Below, piece by piece: positions 8,458 through 16,670 of a DNA stretch of 64,000 bases. A model generated the notes under the pieces. That model was not told the origin of the DNA. It saw only the letters and a list, made by a program, of their open reading frames with translations, and did no database searches. Both the position numbers and the translations under genes were made by a program. How positions within the stretch are numbered: the stretch's first letter is position 1; every line of letters begins with the position of its first letter. Source of the stretch: JAWWPY01 sp033854735 (GTDB taxonomy: Bacteria > Actinomycetota > Actinomycetes > Streptosporangiales > Streptosporangiaceae); the NCBI GenBank assembly GCA_033854735.1, contig JAWWPY010000024.1:1-64000 (forward strand), written 5' to 3'.

Positions 8458-9420
8458 CTAGTGATCGTGGCCGGATCGGAGCCAGTCGATGTAGTCGGCG
8501 ACTCCGCGCCCGGTGTCGTACTCGGGCTGATAACCGGTGTCCTGGTGGATCCGGGTGATGTCGAGGTAGAAGGCCCGGCCCGGGCCGCGGGGGTCGCGGC
8601 CCTCGGGAAGATCGATCGCAGCGTCAGGGATGACGTGCCTGATCGCGGCGGCCAGGTCGCCGTTCGTGGTTGCCCGCCCGGATCCCACGTTGTACGCGGC
8701 GTGGTTGAGCTTCGGCGCCGTCTGCAGCAGTGCGATGGCCCGGCCGCAGTCCTTCGCGTAGCACAGGTCGCCCCCGTCGCCGGCGTACGCGGGCGACAGC
8801 GGCGGCGAGAAGTCCGGTGCGCGGCCGCCGACCGCGGCCTGCACGAGCAGCGGCGCCACCCCCAGGTTCGAGCGCGGATGCCGGTGCCGTGGCCCCCACA
8901 CGCCGGCGATGCGCAGGCTGACGGCCTCGAACCCAGCCCGGCTGGCGACGCTGCCCGCGATTATCTCGTCGCTCTTTTTGTGGGCCACGATCTGGTGCGG
9001 CGACACCATCGGCAGCGGCAGGTCCTCCCGGATTGGGTTGTCGGCCGTCGTGCCTGCGTAAACCCCTATCGTGCTGGCGATGCCGACCCGGGGGACGGAC
9101 CACTCCCGGGCCGCCTGCAGCACGTTGAGCAAGCCCTGGGTTCCCGCCCGGAAGCCGTCAACCGGGTCGGGCGTGCCGATGCCGGGCCCGGCGAGGTGGA
9201 CGATGCCAGTGATCTCGTGACGGGAGCCGATCTCGAGGAACGCCGCCGTGTCGGTGATGTCGAGCGGTTCAATGAATGCCCGGGTGCCGATCTCGCCGCC
9301 GATGAGGCCGGTATCCCTGGCCGCGCGGTGCTGCGTGAGCACGCACGATTCGCCCAGATCGAGCAGGGCCCGGGCGGTGTGCTGGCCGATGAATCCCATG
9401 CCGCCGGTCACCAGGATCAT
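8458..9420 (-). CDS. NAD(P)-dependent epimerase/dehydratase (extended SDR)
   Basis: Extended short-chain dehydrogenase acting on a nucleotide sugar or related substrate. The Rossmann motif is VTGGMGFIGQHTA at residues 4-16. The region VAHKKSDEIIAG occupies the place of the catalytic YxxxK, with His where Tyr is normally found (HKKSDE), so the usual Tyr may be missing or displaced. About 320 residues, normal for the family. I start at the ATG at 9420 because AGAAGGA sits seven bases before it; an ATG at 9450 would add ten residues. The gene is flanked by copies of a 12-bp repeat. Neighbouring GT-C enzymes suggest a glycan role; the substrate is unknown. Confidence 0.82.
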   Translation of the reverse strand: MILVTGGMGFIGQHTARALLDLGESCVLTQHRAARDTGLIGGEIGTRAFIEPLDITDTAAFLEIGSRHEITGIVHLAGPGIGTPDPVDGFRAGTQGLLNVLQAAREWSVPRVGIASTIGVYAGTTADNPIREDLPLPMVSPHQIVAHKKSDEIIAGSVASRAGFEAVSLRIAGVWGPRHRHPRSNLGVAPLLVQAAVGGRAPDFSPPLSPAYAGDGGDLCYAKDCGRAIALLQTAPKLNHAAYNVGSGRATTNGDLAAAIRHVIPDAAIDLPEGRDPRGPGRAFYLDITRIHQDTGYQPEYDTGRGVADYIDWLRSGHDH

Positions 9421-9747
9421 GAAGCCGTCCTTCTCTGCCGTCCGGCCCATGTTGTTAGCCGGCTAGTGACTAGCGTAGCCACGACATCACTAGCCGGCAA
9501 ATGACATTGTCGGCACATTTCTGTAATTTCCCGGGTGCCGCGCTCCGCCGCCGCGGTGCAGACTGGATCCAGGCTGCTCATGTCGTCGCAGGTCGCGACC
9601 GCAAATCGTGACCGGCGGCTCAGCCTGCACCCAGGAGCGGCGGCGATCGGCACGGTTCACCGGGAAAGCGTCCGGGCACCCCTGTAGGCATGGCGGACGC
9701 CGTCCAGAAACCTTGATCGAACTGCGGCGCGGAACTCACGGCCGTGC
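9421..9747. other. Divergent intergenic region, epimerase and DUF2079 genes
   Basis: Contains the upstream regions of two divergent genes. The notable element is a 12-bp inverted repeat at 9458-9498 close to the epimerase start. The rest (9500-9747) holds no recognisable gene or RNA; frames here are short and lack domains. Confidence 0.5.
9458..9498. promoter_or_regulatory. Inverted repeat GCCGGCTAGTGA/TCACTAGCCGGC upstream of epimerase
   Basis: Perfect 12-bp arms at 9458-9469 and 9487-9498 separated by 17 bases. It lies 38 bases upstream of the chosen epimerase start and could be an operator or an RNA hairpin in the leader. The same 12-mer, in the orientation of the left arm, is repeated at 8453-8464 over the epimerase stop codon, so the gene is bracketed by it. 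Confidence 0.6.
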
Positions 9748-11358
9748 ATGTTAGGCTGCGCCGCCATGCCTCAGCAGGGACCGCCGGAGGCGGACGAGGG
9801 ACCGGAGGGCGCGATCACCACGGATCCTGGCCTTCCTGGCGTGTTGCCCCAGGCCGCAGGCCAGGTCGTCGCGGCGGGCGAGACAGGCCGCCCACCGGCG
9901 GCCCGGCGGGCGGACTGGGTGCCGTGGCTGATCGCCCTGGCCGTGTTCGGCGCTTACAGCACCCTCTCGATTTCCCGGTACGTACGCCTCGCTCCGGGCT
10001 CGTGGGACCTGGGCATCTTCACCGAGGACGTCAAGCAGCTCGCCCATCTGCGAGCGCCGGTCGTGGACATCATGGGGGCCGGCTCCAACCTGCTTGGTGT
10101 TCACTTCCAGCCGATCGTGGCGCTGATCGCCCCGTTCTTCCGGCTGGCTCCGAGCGCGGTCACGCTGCTCCTGGCGCAGGCACTGCTCACGGCGCTGTCC
10201 GTGATCCCGGTGAGCCGCGGCGCCACCGCCAAGCTGGGTACCGCGGCGGGCCGGATGATCGCTGCCGCGTACGGGTTCTCGTGGGGCCTCCAGCAGATGA
10301 TCGATTTCGACTTCCACGAGATCGCCTTTGCCGTGCCGTTGCTGGCCTGTTCCCTGTCCGCACTGCTGCGCGGCAAGACACGGGCGGCCGCGCTCTGGGC
10401 GGTGCCCCTGGTCTTCGTCAAGGAGGACCAGGGATTCACCGTCGCGGCCATCGGTGTCATGATCATGATCAATGCCCGGCGGAGCCGCATCCGGGCGGCC
10501 ACCGACGACAGCGCCCCCGCCTCCAGCACCCGGGACGCCGATACCGGGCTCTTCCTCATGTTCTGGGGGATCGCCTGGTCCCTGGCCGCGATCGCAGTGA
10601 TCATCCCGCATTTCAACGTGGCCCATCAGTACCCGTTCTGGCCCGACGGCGGCGCGATCAGCGTCGGCACCGGGCACCATTCCACGAGCGGACTGCTCAG
10701 CCAGGTCACCGAGGGCTACCGGCAGAAACTCGACACCACGGCGCTCATCCTCCTGCCGGTGGCCTTCCTCGCCCTGCGGTCACCTCTCGTGCTGGTGGCC
10801 GTGCCCAGCCTGGCCCTGCGCTTCATCTCAACCAACAGCAGCTTCTGGGGCACGGCATGGCACTACAACGCGACCGTGATGCCCATCGTGTTCATCGCCG
10901 CCATCGACGTGCTGGCCCGGATCGGGGCCTGCCGCGCCGCGGCCGGGAGGGTGCGCCGGATACTCGCCACCGCGGCCGTCCGGCTCATCCCGGTGGTCAT
11001 GGTGGCCATCGCGGTGGTGCTCGCCTTCCGGTTCCCGCTGGACGGCCTCTGGAAGCCGCGGACGTACGCGATCGATCAGCATGTCCGCGTGGAGAACGAG
11101 GCGATGGCCAGGGTGCCCGACGGGACTACCGCCGAGACGACCCTGACCATGCTCGCCCCGCTGGCCGCCCGGGCCGACACGTTCTGGATCGGCACCTCCC
11201 CGAATCCGGCGCCCCAGTACATCGTGTTCGACGACACCGACAGCGGCTGGAGCCCAGAACCGCAGAACGTTCTCTCGTTCGTCGAGTCGCGCCACCCTGG
11301 CACCAGGTACCGGCAGATCTTCCTGACCGACGGCGTCTACGTGTTCCGCCGCTCTTAG
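9748..11358 (+). CDS. DUF2079 polytopic membrane protein
   Basis: About 536 residues with a disordered 50-residue N-terminus, then roughly ten membrane helices and a soluble C-terminal portion. The DUF2079 hallmarks are the first loop SWDLGIFTEDVKQLAH and GVHFQPIVALIAPFF followed by DFDFHEIAFAVPLLA; the family is distantly related to GT-C glycosyltransferases and its reaction is undefined. A start at the ATG at 9766 (MPQQGPP) is equally possible. It lies at the end of the envelope-glycan region and may act on a lipid-linked sugar, but nothing in the sequence fixes a substrate. Confidence 0.85.
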   Translation: MLGCAAMPQQGPPEADEGPEGAITTDPGLPGVLPQAAGQVVAAGETGRPPAARRADWVPWLIALAVFGAYSTLSISRYVRLAPGSWDLGIFTEDVKQLAHLRAPVVDIMGAGSNLLGVHFQPIVALIAPFFRLAPSAVTLLLAQALLTALSVIPVSRGATAKLGTAAGRMIAAAYGFSWGLQQMIDFDFHEIAFAVPLLACSLSALLRGKTRAAALWAVPLVFVKEDQGFTVAAIGVMIMINARRSRIRAATDDSAPASSTRDADTGLFLMFWGIAWSLAAIAVIIPHFNVAHQYPFWPDGGAISVGTGHHSTSGLLSQVTEGYRQKLDTTALILLPVAFLALRSPLVLVAVPSLALRFISTNSSFWGTAWHYNATVMPIVFIAAIDVLARIGACRAAAGRVRRILATAAVRLIPVVMVAIAVVLAFRFPLDGLWKPRTYAIDQHVRVENEAMARVPDGTTAETTLTMLAPLAARADTFWIGTSPNPAPQYIVFDDTDSGWSPEPQNVLSFVESRHPGTRYRQIFLTDGVYVFRRS

Positions 11359-11409
11359 CTAAATACCGGCGGGTAGGTAGAGTCTTGATCGGATCCGTCG
11401 GGAGGCGCC

Positions 11410-12654
11410 ATGGACTTCGCGTACGACACTCAGACCGAGGAATTCCGGAAGCGGCTCCTCGACTTCATGGACGAGTATGTCTACCCGGCCGAGCCCGTGT
11501 TCGCCGAGCAGGCCGCGCGCAACGCTCGGGAAGGCCACCGCTGGAGCCGCCCGCCAGTGGTGGCTGAACTCAAGGAGCAGGCGCGCAGCCGTGGCCTGTG
11601 GAACCTTTTTCTGGCCCACAACGAATCCGGTGCCGGACTCACGAACCTCCAGTACGCGCCGTTGGCGGAGATCACCGGGCGCAGTCCATGGCTGGCGCCG
11701 GAGGCGCTGAACTGTGCCGCGCCGGACACCGGGAACATGGAACTGCTGGCCGAGTTCGGCACGGAGCAGCAGCGTGATCGCTGGCTCCGGCCCTTGCTGG
11801 ACGGGGAGATCCGGTCGGCTTTCTGCATGACCGAGCCCGATGTCGCCTCCTCGGACGCGTCCAACATCGCCACCAGGATCGAGCGCGACGGCGGCGAGTA
11901 TGTGATCAACGGCCGGAAGTGGTGGTCATCCGGGGCGATGAACCCCGGGTGCGAGATCCTCATCGTGATGGGCAAGACCGCCCGCGGTGGTGACCGGCAC
12001 CGTCAGCAGTCCATGATCCTGGTGCCCACCGGCACCCCGGGCGTCGATGTGCAGCGCGGGATGACCCTGTTCGGCTACGACGACGCGCCGCACGGCGGCC
12101 ATGCCGAAGTGGAGTTCCGCGACGTCCGGGTGCCCGCCGCCAACCTGATCGCCGGGGAAGGCGACGGTTTCGCGATCGCCCAGGCCCGCCTCGGCCCCGG
12201 CCGGATCCACCACTGCATGCGGCTCATCGGCGCGTCAGAGCGGGCGCTCGGGCTGATGTGCCAGCGGGTCACCGACCGGACCGCCTTCGGCCGGCCCCTG
12301 GCTGAGCAGGGGGTCATCCAGGACTGGATCGCCGAGTCGCGGGTGCGCATCGAGCAGGCCCGCCTGCTCGTGCTCAAGACCGCCTGGATGATGGACACCG
12401 TGGGCAACAAGGGCGCGCACACCGAGATCCAGGCCATCAAGATCGGCACTCCGGCGATGGCCGAGTGGGTGATCGACAAGGCGATCCAGGCTCACGGCGC
12501 GGCTGGCGTCAGCCAGGACTTCCCGCTGGCCGCCCTGTGGGCCAACGCCCGCACCCTGCGCTTCGCCGATGGGCCCGATGAGGTGCACAAGCGCTCGCTG
12601 GCCCGCCGGGAACTGCGGCCCTACCAGCAAGAATCCCGGCCCGGCCAGGGATGA
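11410..12654 (+). CDS. Acyl-CoA dehydrogenase (ACAD10/11-like group)
   Basis: FAD-dependent alpha,beta-dehydrogenation of an acyl-CoA. Full-length at 414 residues with N-terminal helices, middle beta domain (FCMTEPDVASSDASNI; INGRKWWSSGA) and C-terminal helices. At the position where most members have the catalytic Glu, the sequence is RFADGPDEVH, so Asp replaces Glu, as in the ACAD10/ACAD11 group and many actinobacterial relatives. GGGAGG lies just upstream of the ATG. First gene of a five-gene operon; the stop is followed closely by the SDR start. The substrate is unknown; hydroxyacyl or branched/steroid-side-chain acyl-CoAs are possible. Confidence 0.92.
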   Translation: MDFAYDTQTEEFRKRLLDFMDEYVYPAEPVFAEQAARNAREGHRWSRPPVVAELKEQARSRGLWNLFLAHNESGAGLTNLQYAPLAEITGRSPWLAPEALNCAAPDTGNMELLAEFGTEQQRDRWLRPLLDGEIRSAFCMTEPDVASSDASNIATRIERDGGEYVINGRKWWSSGAMNPGCEILIVMGKTARGGDRHRQQSMILVPTGTPGVDVQRGMTLFGYDDAPHGGHAEVEFRDVRVPAANLIAGEGDGFAIAQARLGPGRIHHCMRLIGASERALGLMCQRVTDRTAFGRPLAEQGVIQDWIAESRVRIEQARLLVLKTAWMMDTVGNKGAHTEIQAIKIGTPAMAEWVIDKAIQAHGAAGVSQDFPLAALWANARTLRFADGPDEVHKRSLARRELRPYQQESRPGQG

Positions 12655-12677
12655 CATCCAGCAAGGAGAAACAGGAC

Positions 12678-13439
12678 ATGCCACAGGACGCACAACGGGT
12701 CGCCATCGTCACGGGCGCAGCCCGAGGTATCGGTGCCGCCACCGCACGCCGCCTGGCCATCGACGGGCTGGCGGTCGCCGTGCTCGACCTGGACGCGGGC
12801 GCTTGCGAGCCGACCGTGGATGCGATCACGTCGGCGGGCGGGCGGGCATTCGCGGTCGGTGCCGACGTGAGCCAGGCCGACCAGGTGGAGGCCGCCGTCG
12901 GCAAGGTGGTCGCGGAGCTCGGGCCGCCGGCGGTCCTCGTCAACAACGCCGGGGTACTCAGGGACAACTTGATCTTCAAGATGTCCGAGGACGACTGGGA
13001 CACGGTCCTCGGGGTGCACCTGCGCGGCGCGTTCCTGATGACCCGCGCCGCCCAGAAGCACATGGTGGACCAGCATTTCGGCCGGATCATCAACCTGTCC
13101 TCCAGTTCCGCGCTCGGCAACCGGGGGCAGGTCAACTACTCCGCCGCCAAGGCGGGGATGCAGGGGTTCACGAAGACGCTCGCCATCGAGCTCGGCCCGT
13201 TCGGGGTCACCGCGAACGCGGTCGCGCCCGGCTTCATCGTCACCGACATGACCGCGGCGACCGCCGCGCGCGTGCGCATGGATTTCGGTGACTTCCAGAC
13301 CGCGGCGGCCTCGCAGATCCCGGTCCGCAGGGTCGGCCAGGTCGATGACGTCGCGCACACCATCTCGTTCCTGGCCAGCGAGGGCGCCGGGTTCGTGTCC
13401 GGCCAGGTGATCTACGTGGCGGGCGGGCCCCTGTGCTAG
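12678..13439 (+). CDS. Short-chain dehydrogenase/reductase
   Basis: Classical SDR of about 253 residues. The NAD(P) motif is TGAARGIGAATA, NNAG is present in LVNNAGVLRDN, the catalytic Ser is in NLSSSSALGN and YxxxK is YSAAK (YSAAKAGMQGFTK). The pattern resembles 3-ketoacyl/3-hydroxyacyl-CoA dehydrogenases of the FabG type. I start at the ATG at 12678 because AAGGAG is nine bases upstream; an ATG at 12651 overlaps the previous stop (ATGA) and would add nine residues. Inferred to oxidise a hydroxyacyl-CoA formed in the same pathway. Confidence 0.92.
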   Translation: MPQDAQRVAIVTGAARGIGAATARRLAIDGLAVAVLDLDAGACEPTVDAITSAGGRAFAVGADVSQADQVEAAVGKVVAELGPPAVLVNNAGVLRDNLIFKMSEDDWDTVLGVHLRGAFLMTRAAQKHMVDQHFGRIINLSSSSALGNRGQVNYSAAKAGMQGFTKTLAIELGPFGVTANAVAPGFIVTDMTAATAARVRMDFGDFQTAAASQIPVRRVGQVDDVAHTISFLASEGAGFVSGQVIYVAGGPLC

Positions 13440-14680
13440 ACAACACCGGGCTAGACAACACCGGGCTAGGTAACACGGGGCAGGCGGGCACCATCACCAC
13501 GGGCGATCTGCGCGACCGCGTCCGCGACTTCCTGGCTGGTCATGACCCGGCCACGGTGCCCCCGCTGGAGTTCCTGCGGGCCCGATTCGACGCGGGCCTG
13601 GCCTGGGTGCATTACCCACCCGGGCTGGGTGGCCTGGGCCTGCCGCGCGCCGTGCAGTCGGTGGTGGACGCCGCGTTCGCCGCGGCGGGCGCGCCGAGCA
13701 ACAACCCGGAGCGGATCGGCATCGGGCTCGGCATGGCCGCGCCCACCATCCTGGCCTTCGGCTCCGATGAGCAGAAGGAGCGCTGGCTCCGGCCGCTGTG
13801 GACCGGCGAGGAGGTCTGGTGCCAGCTCTTCAGCGAGCCGGGCGCGGGCTCTGACCTGGCCGGGCTGGCTACCCGCGCGGTGCGCGACCCGGATGGGTCC
13901 GGCGAGTGGCAGGTGACCGGCCAGAAGGTCTGGACGTCCTCGGCCCACCTGGCCCGCTGGGGCCTGCTGCTGGCCAGGACGGACCCGGATGTGCCCAAGC
14001 ACCAGGGGCTCACCTACTTCATCTGCGATATGACCGCGGCCGGCGTGGAGGTGCGGCCGCTGCGCCAGCTCACCGGCGAGGCTGAGTTCAATGAGGTCTT
14101 CCTGTCCGGCGTGGTCGTCCCCGACGCCGACCGGATCGGCGCCGTGGGGGAGGGGTGGCGGGTGGCCCAGGGCACGCTGATGAACGAGCGGGTCTCCATC
14201 GGCGGGTCGGCCATCCCCCGGGAGGGCGGGATGATCGGCTCGGCCGCCCGGACCTGGCGCGAGCACCCGGAGCTGCGCACCCCGGGCCTCCATGACCGGA
14301 TGCTCCGGCTGTGGGCCGGCGCCGAGGTCGCCCGGCTGTCCGGGGAGCGGCTCCGCCAGCAGCTCGCCGCGGGCCAGCCCGGCCCGGAAGGGTCGGCGGC
14401 CAAGCTGGTCTTCGCCCGGCTGAATCAGGAGATCTCCGCGTTCGAGCTCGAGCTGGCCGGCCCGGCTGGGCTCCGCTACCAGGACTGGAGTTTCCGCAGG
14501 CCCGAGACCGTCAATTTCTACGGCCGGGATGTGGGCTACCGGTACCTGCGGGCCAGGGGGAACTCGATCGAGGGGGGCACCTCGGAGATTCTGCGCAACA
14601 TCATCGCCGAGCGGGTGCTCGGCCTGCCCCCGGAACCTCGCGTGGACACCCGCGTGCCCTGGAAGGACCTCCCGCGATGA
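13433..14680 (+). CDS. Acyl-CoA dehydrogenase, catalytic subunit type
   Basis: FAD-dependent acyl-CoA dehydrogenase of 415 residues. The middle-domain motifs are QLFSEPGAGSDLAGL and VTGQKVWTSSAHL; near the C-terminus NSIEGGTSEILRNIIAER carries Glu at the medium-chain-dehydrogenase catalytic position. The GTG start at 13433 overlaps the SDR stop, and the first 16 residues are a repeat (LDNTG LDNTG LGNTG) unlike other family members; a downstream start cannot be excluded. The stop overlaps the next dehydrogenase start by ATGA. Adjacent pairs of this type form heteromeric enzymes in actinobacterial steroid-side-chain degradation, so this is probably the catalytic half. Confidence 0.9.
   Translation: MLDNTGLDNTGLGNTGQAGTITTGDLRDRVRDFLAGHDPATVPPLEFLRARFDAGLAWVHYPPGLGGLGLPRAVQSVVDAAFAAAGAPSNNPERIGIGLGMAAPTILAFGSDEQKERWLRPLWTGEEVWCQLFSEPGAGSDLAGLATRAVRDPDGSGEWQVTGQKVWTSSAHLARWGLLLARTDPDVPKHQGLTYFICDMTAAGVEVRPLRQLTGEAEFNEVFLSGVVVPDADRIGAVGEGWRVAQGTLMNERVSIGGSAIPREGGMIGSAARTWREHPELRTPGLHDRMLRLWAGAEVARLSGERLRQQLAAGQPGPEGSAAKLVFARLNQEISAFELELAGPAGLRYQDWSFRRPETVNFYGRDVGYRYLRARGNSIEGGTSEILRNIIAERVLGLPPEPRVDTRVPWKDLPR
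13436..13480. repeat. Three tandem 15-bp units at a gene start
   Basis: CTAGACAACACCGGG is present twice exactly (13436-13450, 13451-13465) and once with changes (13466-13480). It encodes LDNTG, LDNTG, LGNTG at the very start of the second acyl-CoA dehydrogenase. The period is a multiple of three, so copy number can vary without breaking the frame. Confidence 0.85.
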
Positions 14681-15858
14681 GCCAGGGCGCCCGCGCGGAC
14701 ATGCCGAGCCTGCTGTACGGCGAGGACGAAGAGGAACTGCGGGCGGCGGTCCGGGCGCTGCTCGATGACCGGGCCGGCTGGCCGTCGGTCCTGGCCAGGA
14801 TCGAGACCGCGGAGCCCTACGACACCGCGCTGTGGCGGCTGCTGGCCGCTGACATCGGCTGCGCCGGGCTGCTCATCCCGGAGGACCAGGGCGGCGCCGG
14901 GGCGAGTTACCGGGAGGCGGCCGTGGTCGCTGAGGAAGTGGGCCGCTCGGTAGCCCCCGTCCCGTATCTGGGCAGTGCGGTGGTCGCCACGGCGGCGCTG
15001 CTGGACGTGGGCGACACCACCCTGCTCAAGGATCTCGCTGGCGGGACGCTCACCGCGGCGCTGGCCGTCCCGTTCGCGGCCGGGCCCCCCGCGCCCTGGC
15101 CGTCCGCGGACGGCCCGATCAGCGGGGTGCGCGTCGCGGCGCCGCGCCCGGGGGATCCGGCTGGCCAGACCCGGCTGCGCGGGGCGGTGGCCGGGGTGGC
15201 CAACGCCCTCCCCGCCGACGTGCTGCTGCTGGCCGCCGACGGGGTGCCGCCTGGGCTGTACGCCGTGGACCACGGGGCGCCCGGGCTGACTGTGACCCCG
15301 GTCGTGTCCCTGGACGCGACCAGGGAACTGGCCGACATCACCTTGGAGGATGTGCCCGCGCGCTGCGTCGCGTCCGGCCCGGCGGCGGTGCACGCGGTGC
15401 AGGCGGCGCTGGCCGCTGGCGCCGCGATGCTCGCCGCCGAGCAGATCGGCACGGCCCAGCGCTGCCTCGACATGACGGTCGCCTACCTGAAGGAACGTCA
15501 TCAGTTCGCCCGCCCCGTAGGCTCCTTCCAGGCGCTCAAGCACCGGCTGGCGGACGTGTGGGTGGCCATCACCCAGGCGCGTTCGGCCGCCAGGTACGCG
15601 GCTGCCTGCCTGGCCTCGGCCGATCCAGACGCGCCCGTCGCGGTCGCCCTGGCCAAGGCGAGTTGCAGCGAGGCGGCGGTGCACGCGGCGCAGGAGTGCG
15701 TGCAACTGCACGGCGGCATCGGCTTCACCTGGGAGCACCCGGCGCACCTGTACCTGAAGCGGGCCAAGAGTTCCTCGATCGGGTTCGGCACACCGGACTG
15801 GCACCGGGCCGTCCTCGCCGACCTGGCCGGACTGCCCGCCGCCAGCGGCCCGCGATGA
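14677..15858 (+). CDS. Acyl-CoA dehydrogenase-like, probable non-catalytic partner
   Basis: Acyl-CoA dehydrogenase fold of about 393 residues, but with an eroded core. The C-terminal helices remain (AQECVQLHGGIGFTWEHPAHLY; residues 340-360), while the region holding the catalytic Glu in relatives reads KRAKSSSIGFGTPDWHR and has no Glu. The middle domain lacks the usual E-P-x-x-G-S-D motif. These losses are typical of the partner subunit in alpha2-beta2 acyl-CoA dehydrogenases of actinobacteria. The ATG at 14677 overlaps the previous stop (ATGA), which fits equimolar synthesis of a heteromer. The following SDR start again overlaps by ATGA. Confidence 0.87.
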   Translation: MSQGARADMPSLLYGEDEEELRAAVRALLDDRAGWPSVLARIETAEPYDTALWRLLAADIGCAGLLIPEDQGGAGASYREAAVVAEEVGRSVAPVPYLGSAVVATAALLDVGDTTLLKDLAGGTLTAALAVPFAAGPPAPWPSADGPISGVRVAAPRPGDPAGQTRLRGAVAGVANALPADVLLLAADGVPPGLYAVDHGAPGLTVTPVVSLDATRELADITLEDVPARCVASGPAAVHAVQAALAAGAAMLAAEQIGTAQRCLDMTVAYLKERHQFARPVGSFQALKHRLADVWVAITQARSAARYAAACLASADPDAPVAVALAKASCSEAAVHAAQECVQLHGGIGFTWEHPAHLYLKRAKSSSIGFGTPDWHRAVLADLAGLPAASGPR

Positions 15859-16631
15859 GGTCGGTCGCGGGCGCCGGTGTCGTGGTCACCGGGGCGGGCA
15901 GCGGGATCGGCGCCGCGCTGGCCAGAAGGTTCGCGGCCGAGGGCGCCCGGGTCGTCGTGAACGACATCAATGCCCCGGCGGCCGCCGCAGTGGCCGCCTC
16001 GTGCGACGCCGCGGTGGTGCCCGGCGACGCGGCCAGCGAGCAGGGCGTGGCGCACCTCATCGCGACCGCCGCCGAGGTGCTCGGCGGGATCGACCTGTAC
16101 TGCGCGAACGCGGGCGTGGCGCGGGGGGGTGGCGAGGACGCGGCCGAGCCGGACTGGGACATCTCCTGGCAGGTCAATGTCATGGCCCATGTCCGGGCCG
16201 CCCGGCTGCTCACCGGGCCGTGGCTGGCGCGGGGGAGCGGCCACCTGATCTGCACCGTCTCGGCGGCCGGGCTGCTCACCATGCTCGGCTCGGCGCCGTA
16301 CTCGGTGACCAAGCACGCCGCGCTCGGGTTCGCCGAGTGGATGGCCGCGACCTACGAGCACCGGGGCATCACCGTGCAGGCGGTCTGCCCGCAAGGGGTG
16401 CGCACTCCGCTGCTGGACGCGAGCGGCGCCGTTGGCCAGGCGATCCTCGGCGGATCAGCGATCACCCCGGAGGCGGTCGCGGACGCGGTGATCGAGGGGA
16501 TCGCCGACGGCCGGTTCCTCATCCTGCCGCACCCCGAGGTCGCCCGGATGTACGCGGGCCGCGCCACCGACCCGGATCGGTGGCTGCACAGCATGAACAA
16601 GCTCCAGCGATGTGTCGAGGAAGTCCGCTGA
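15855..16631 (+). CDS. Short-chain dehydrogenase/reductase
   Basis: SDR of about 258 residues, last gene of the operon (ATGA overlap with the dehydrogenase). Motifs are TGAGSGIGAALARR for NAD(P), CANAGVARG in place of NNAG, catalytic Ser in CTVSAAGLL and YSVTK for YxxxK. The C-terminal part (GVRTPLLDASG, ADAVIEGIADGRFLILPHPEV) matches the group often annotated as short-chain dehydrogenases of lipid catabolism. Probably oxidises a hydroxylated CoA ester or alcohol produced by the same pathway; substrate unknown. Confidence 0.9.
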   Translation: MRSVAGAGVVVTGAGSGIGAALARRFAAEGARVVVNDINAPAAAAVAASCDAAVVPGDAASEQGVAHLIATAAEVLGGIDLYCANAGVARGGGEDAAEPDWDISWQVNVMAHVRAARLLTGPWLARGSGHLICTVSAAGLLTMLGSAPYSVTKHAALGFAEWMAATYEHRGITVQAVCPQGVRTPLLDASGAVGQAILGGSAITPEAVADAVIEGIADGRFLILPHPEVARMYAGRATDPDRWLHSMNKLQRCVEEVR

Positions 16632-16670
16632 GCTGATTCGCGTGAGCCGCCAGTGCGGCATGCTGTCGGA

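Noticed and set aside
11410..16631. Full beta-oxidation or steroid catabolic cluster
   Set aside because: No hydratase, thiolase or CoA ligase in the operon; only dehydrogenases are seen.
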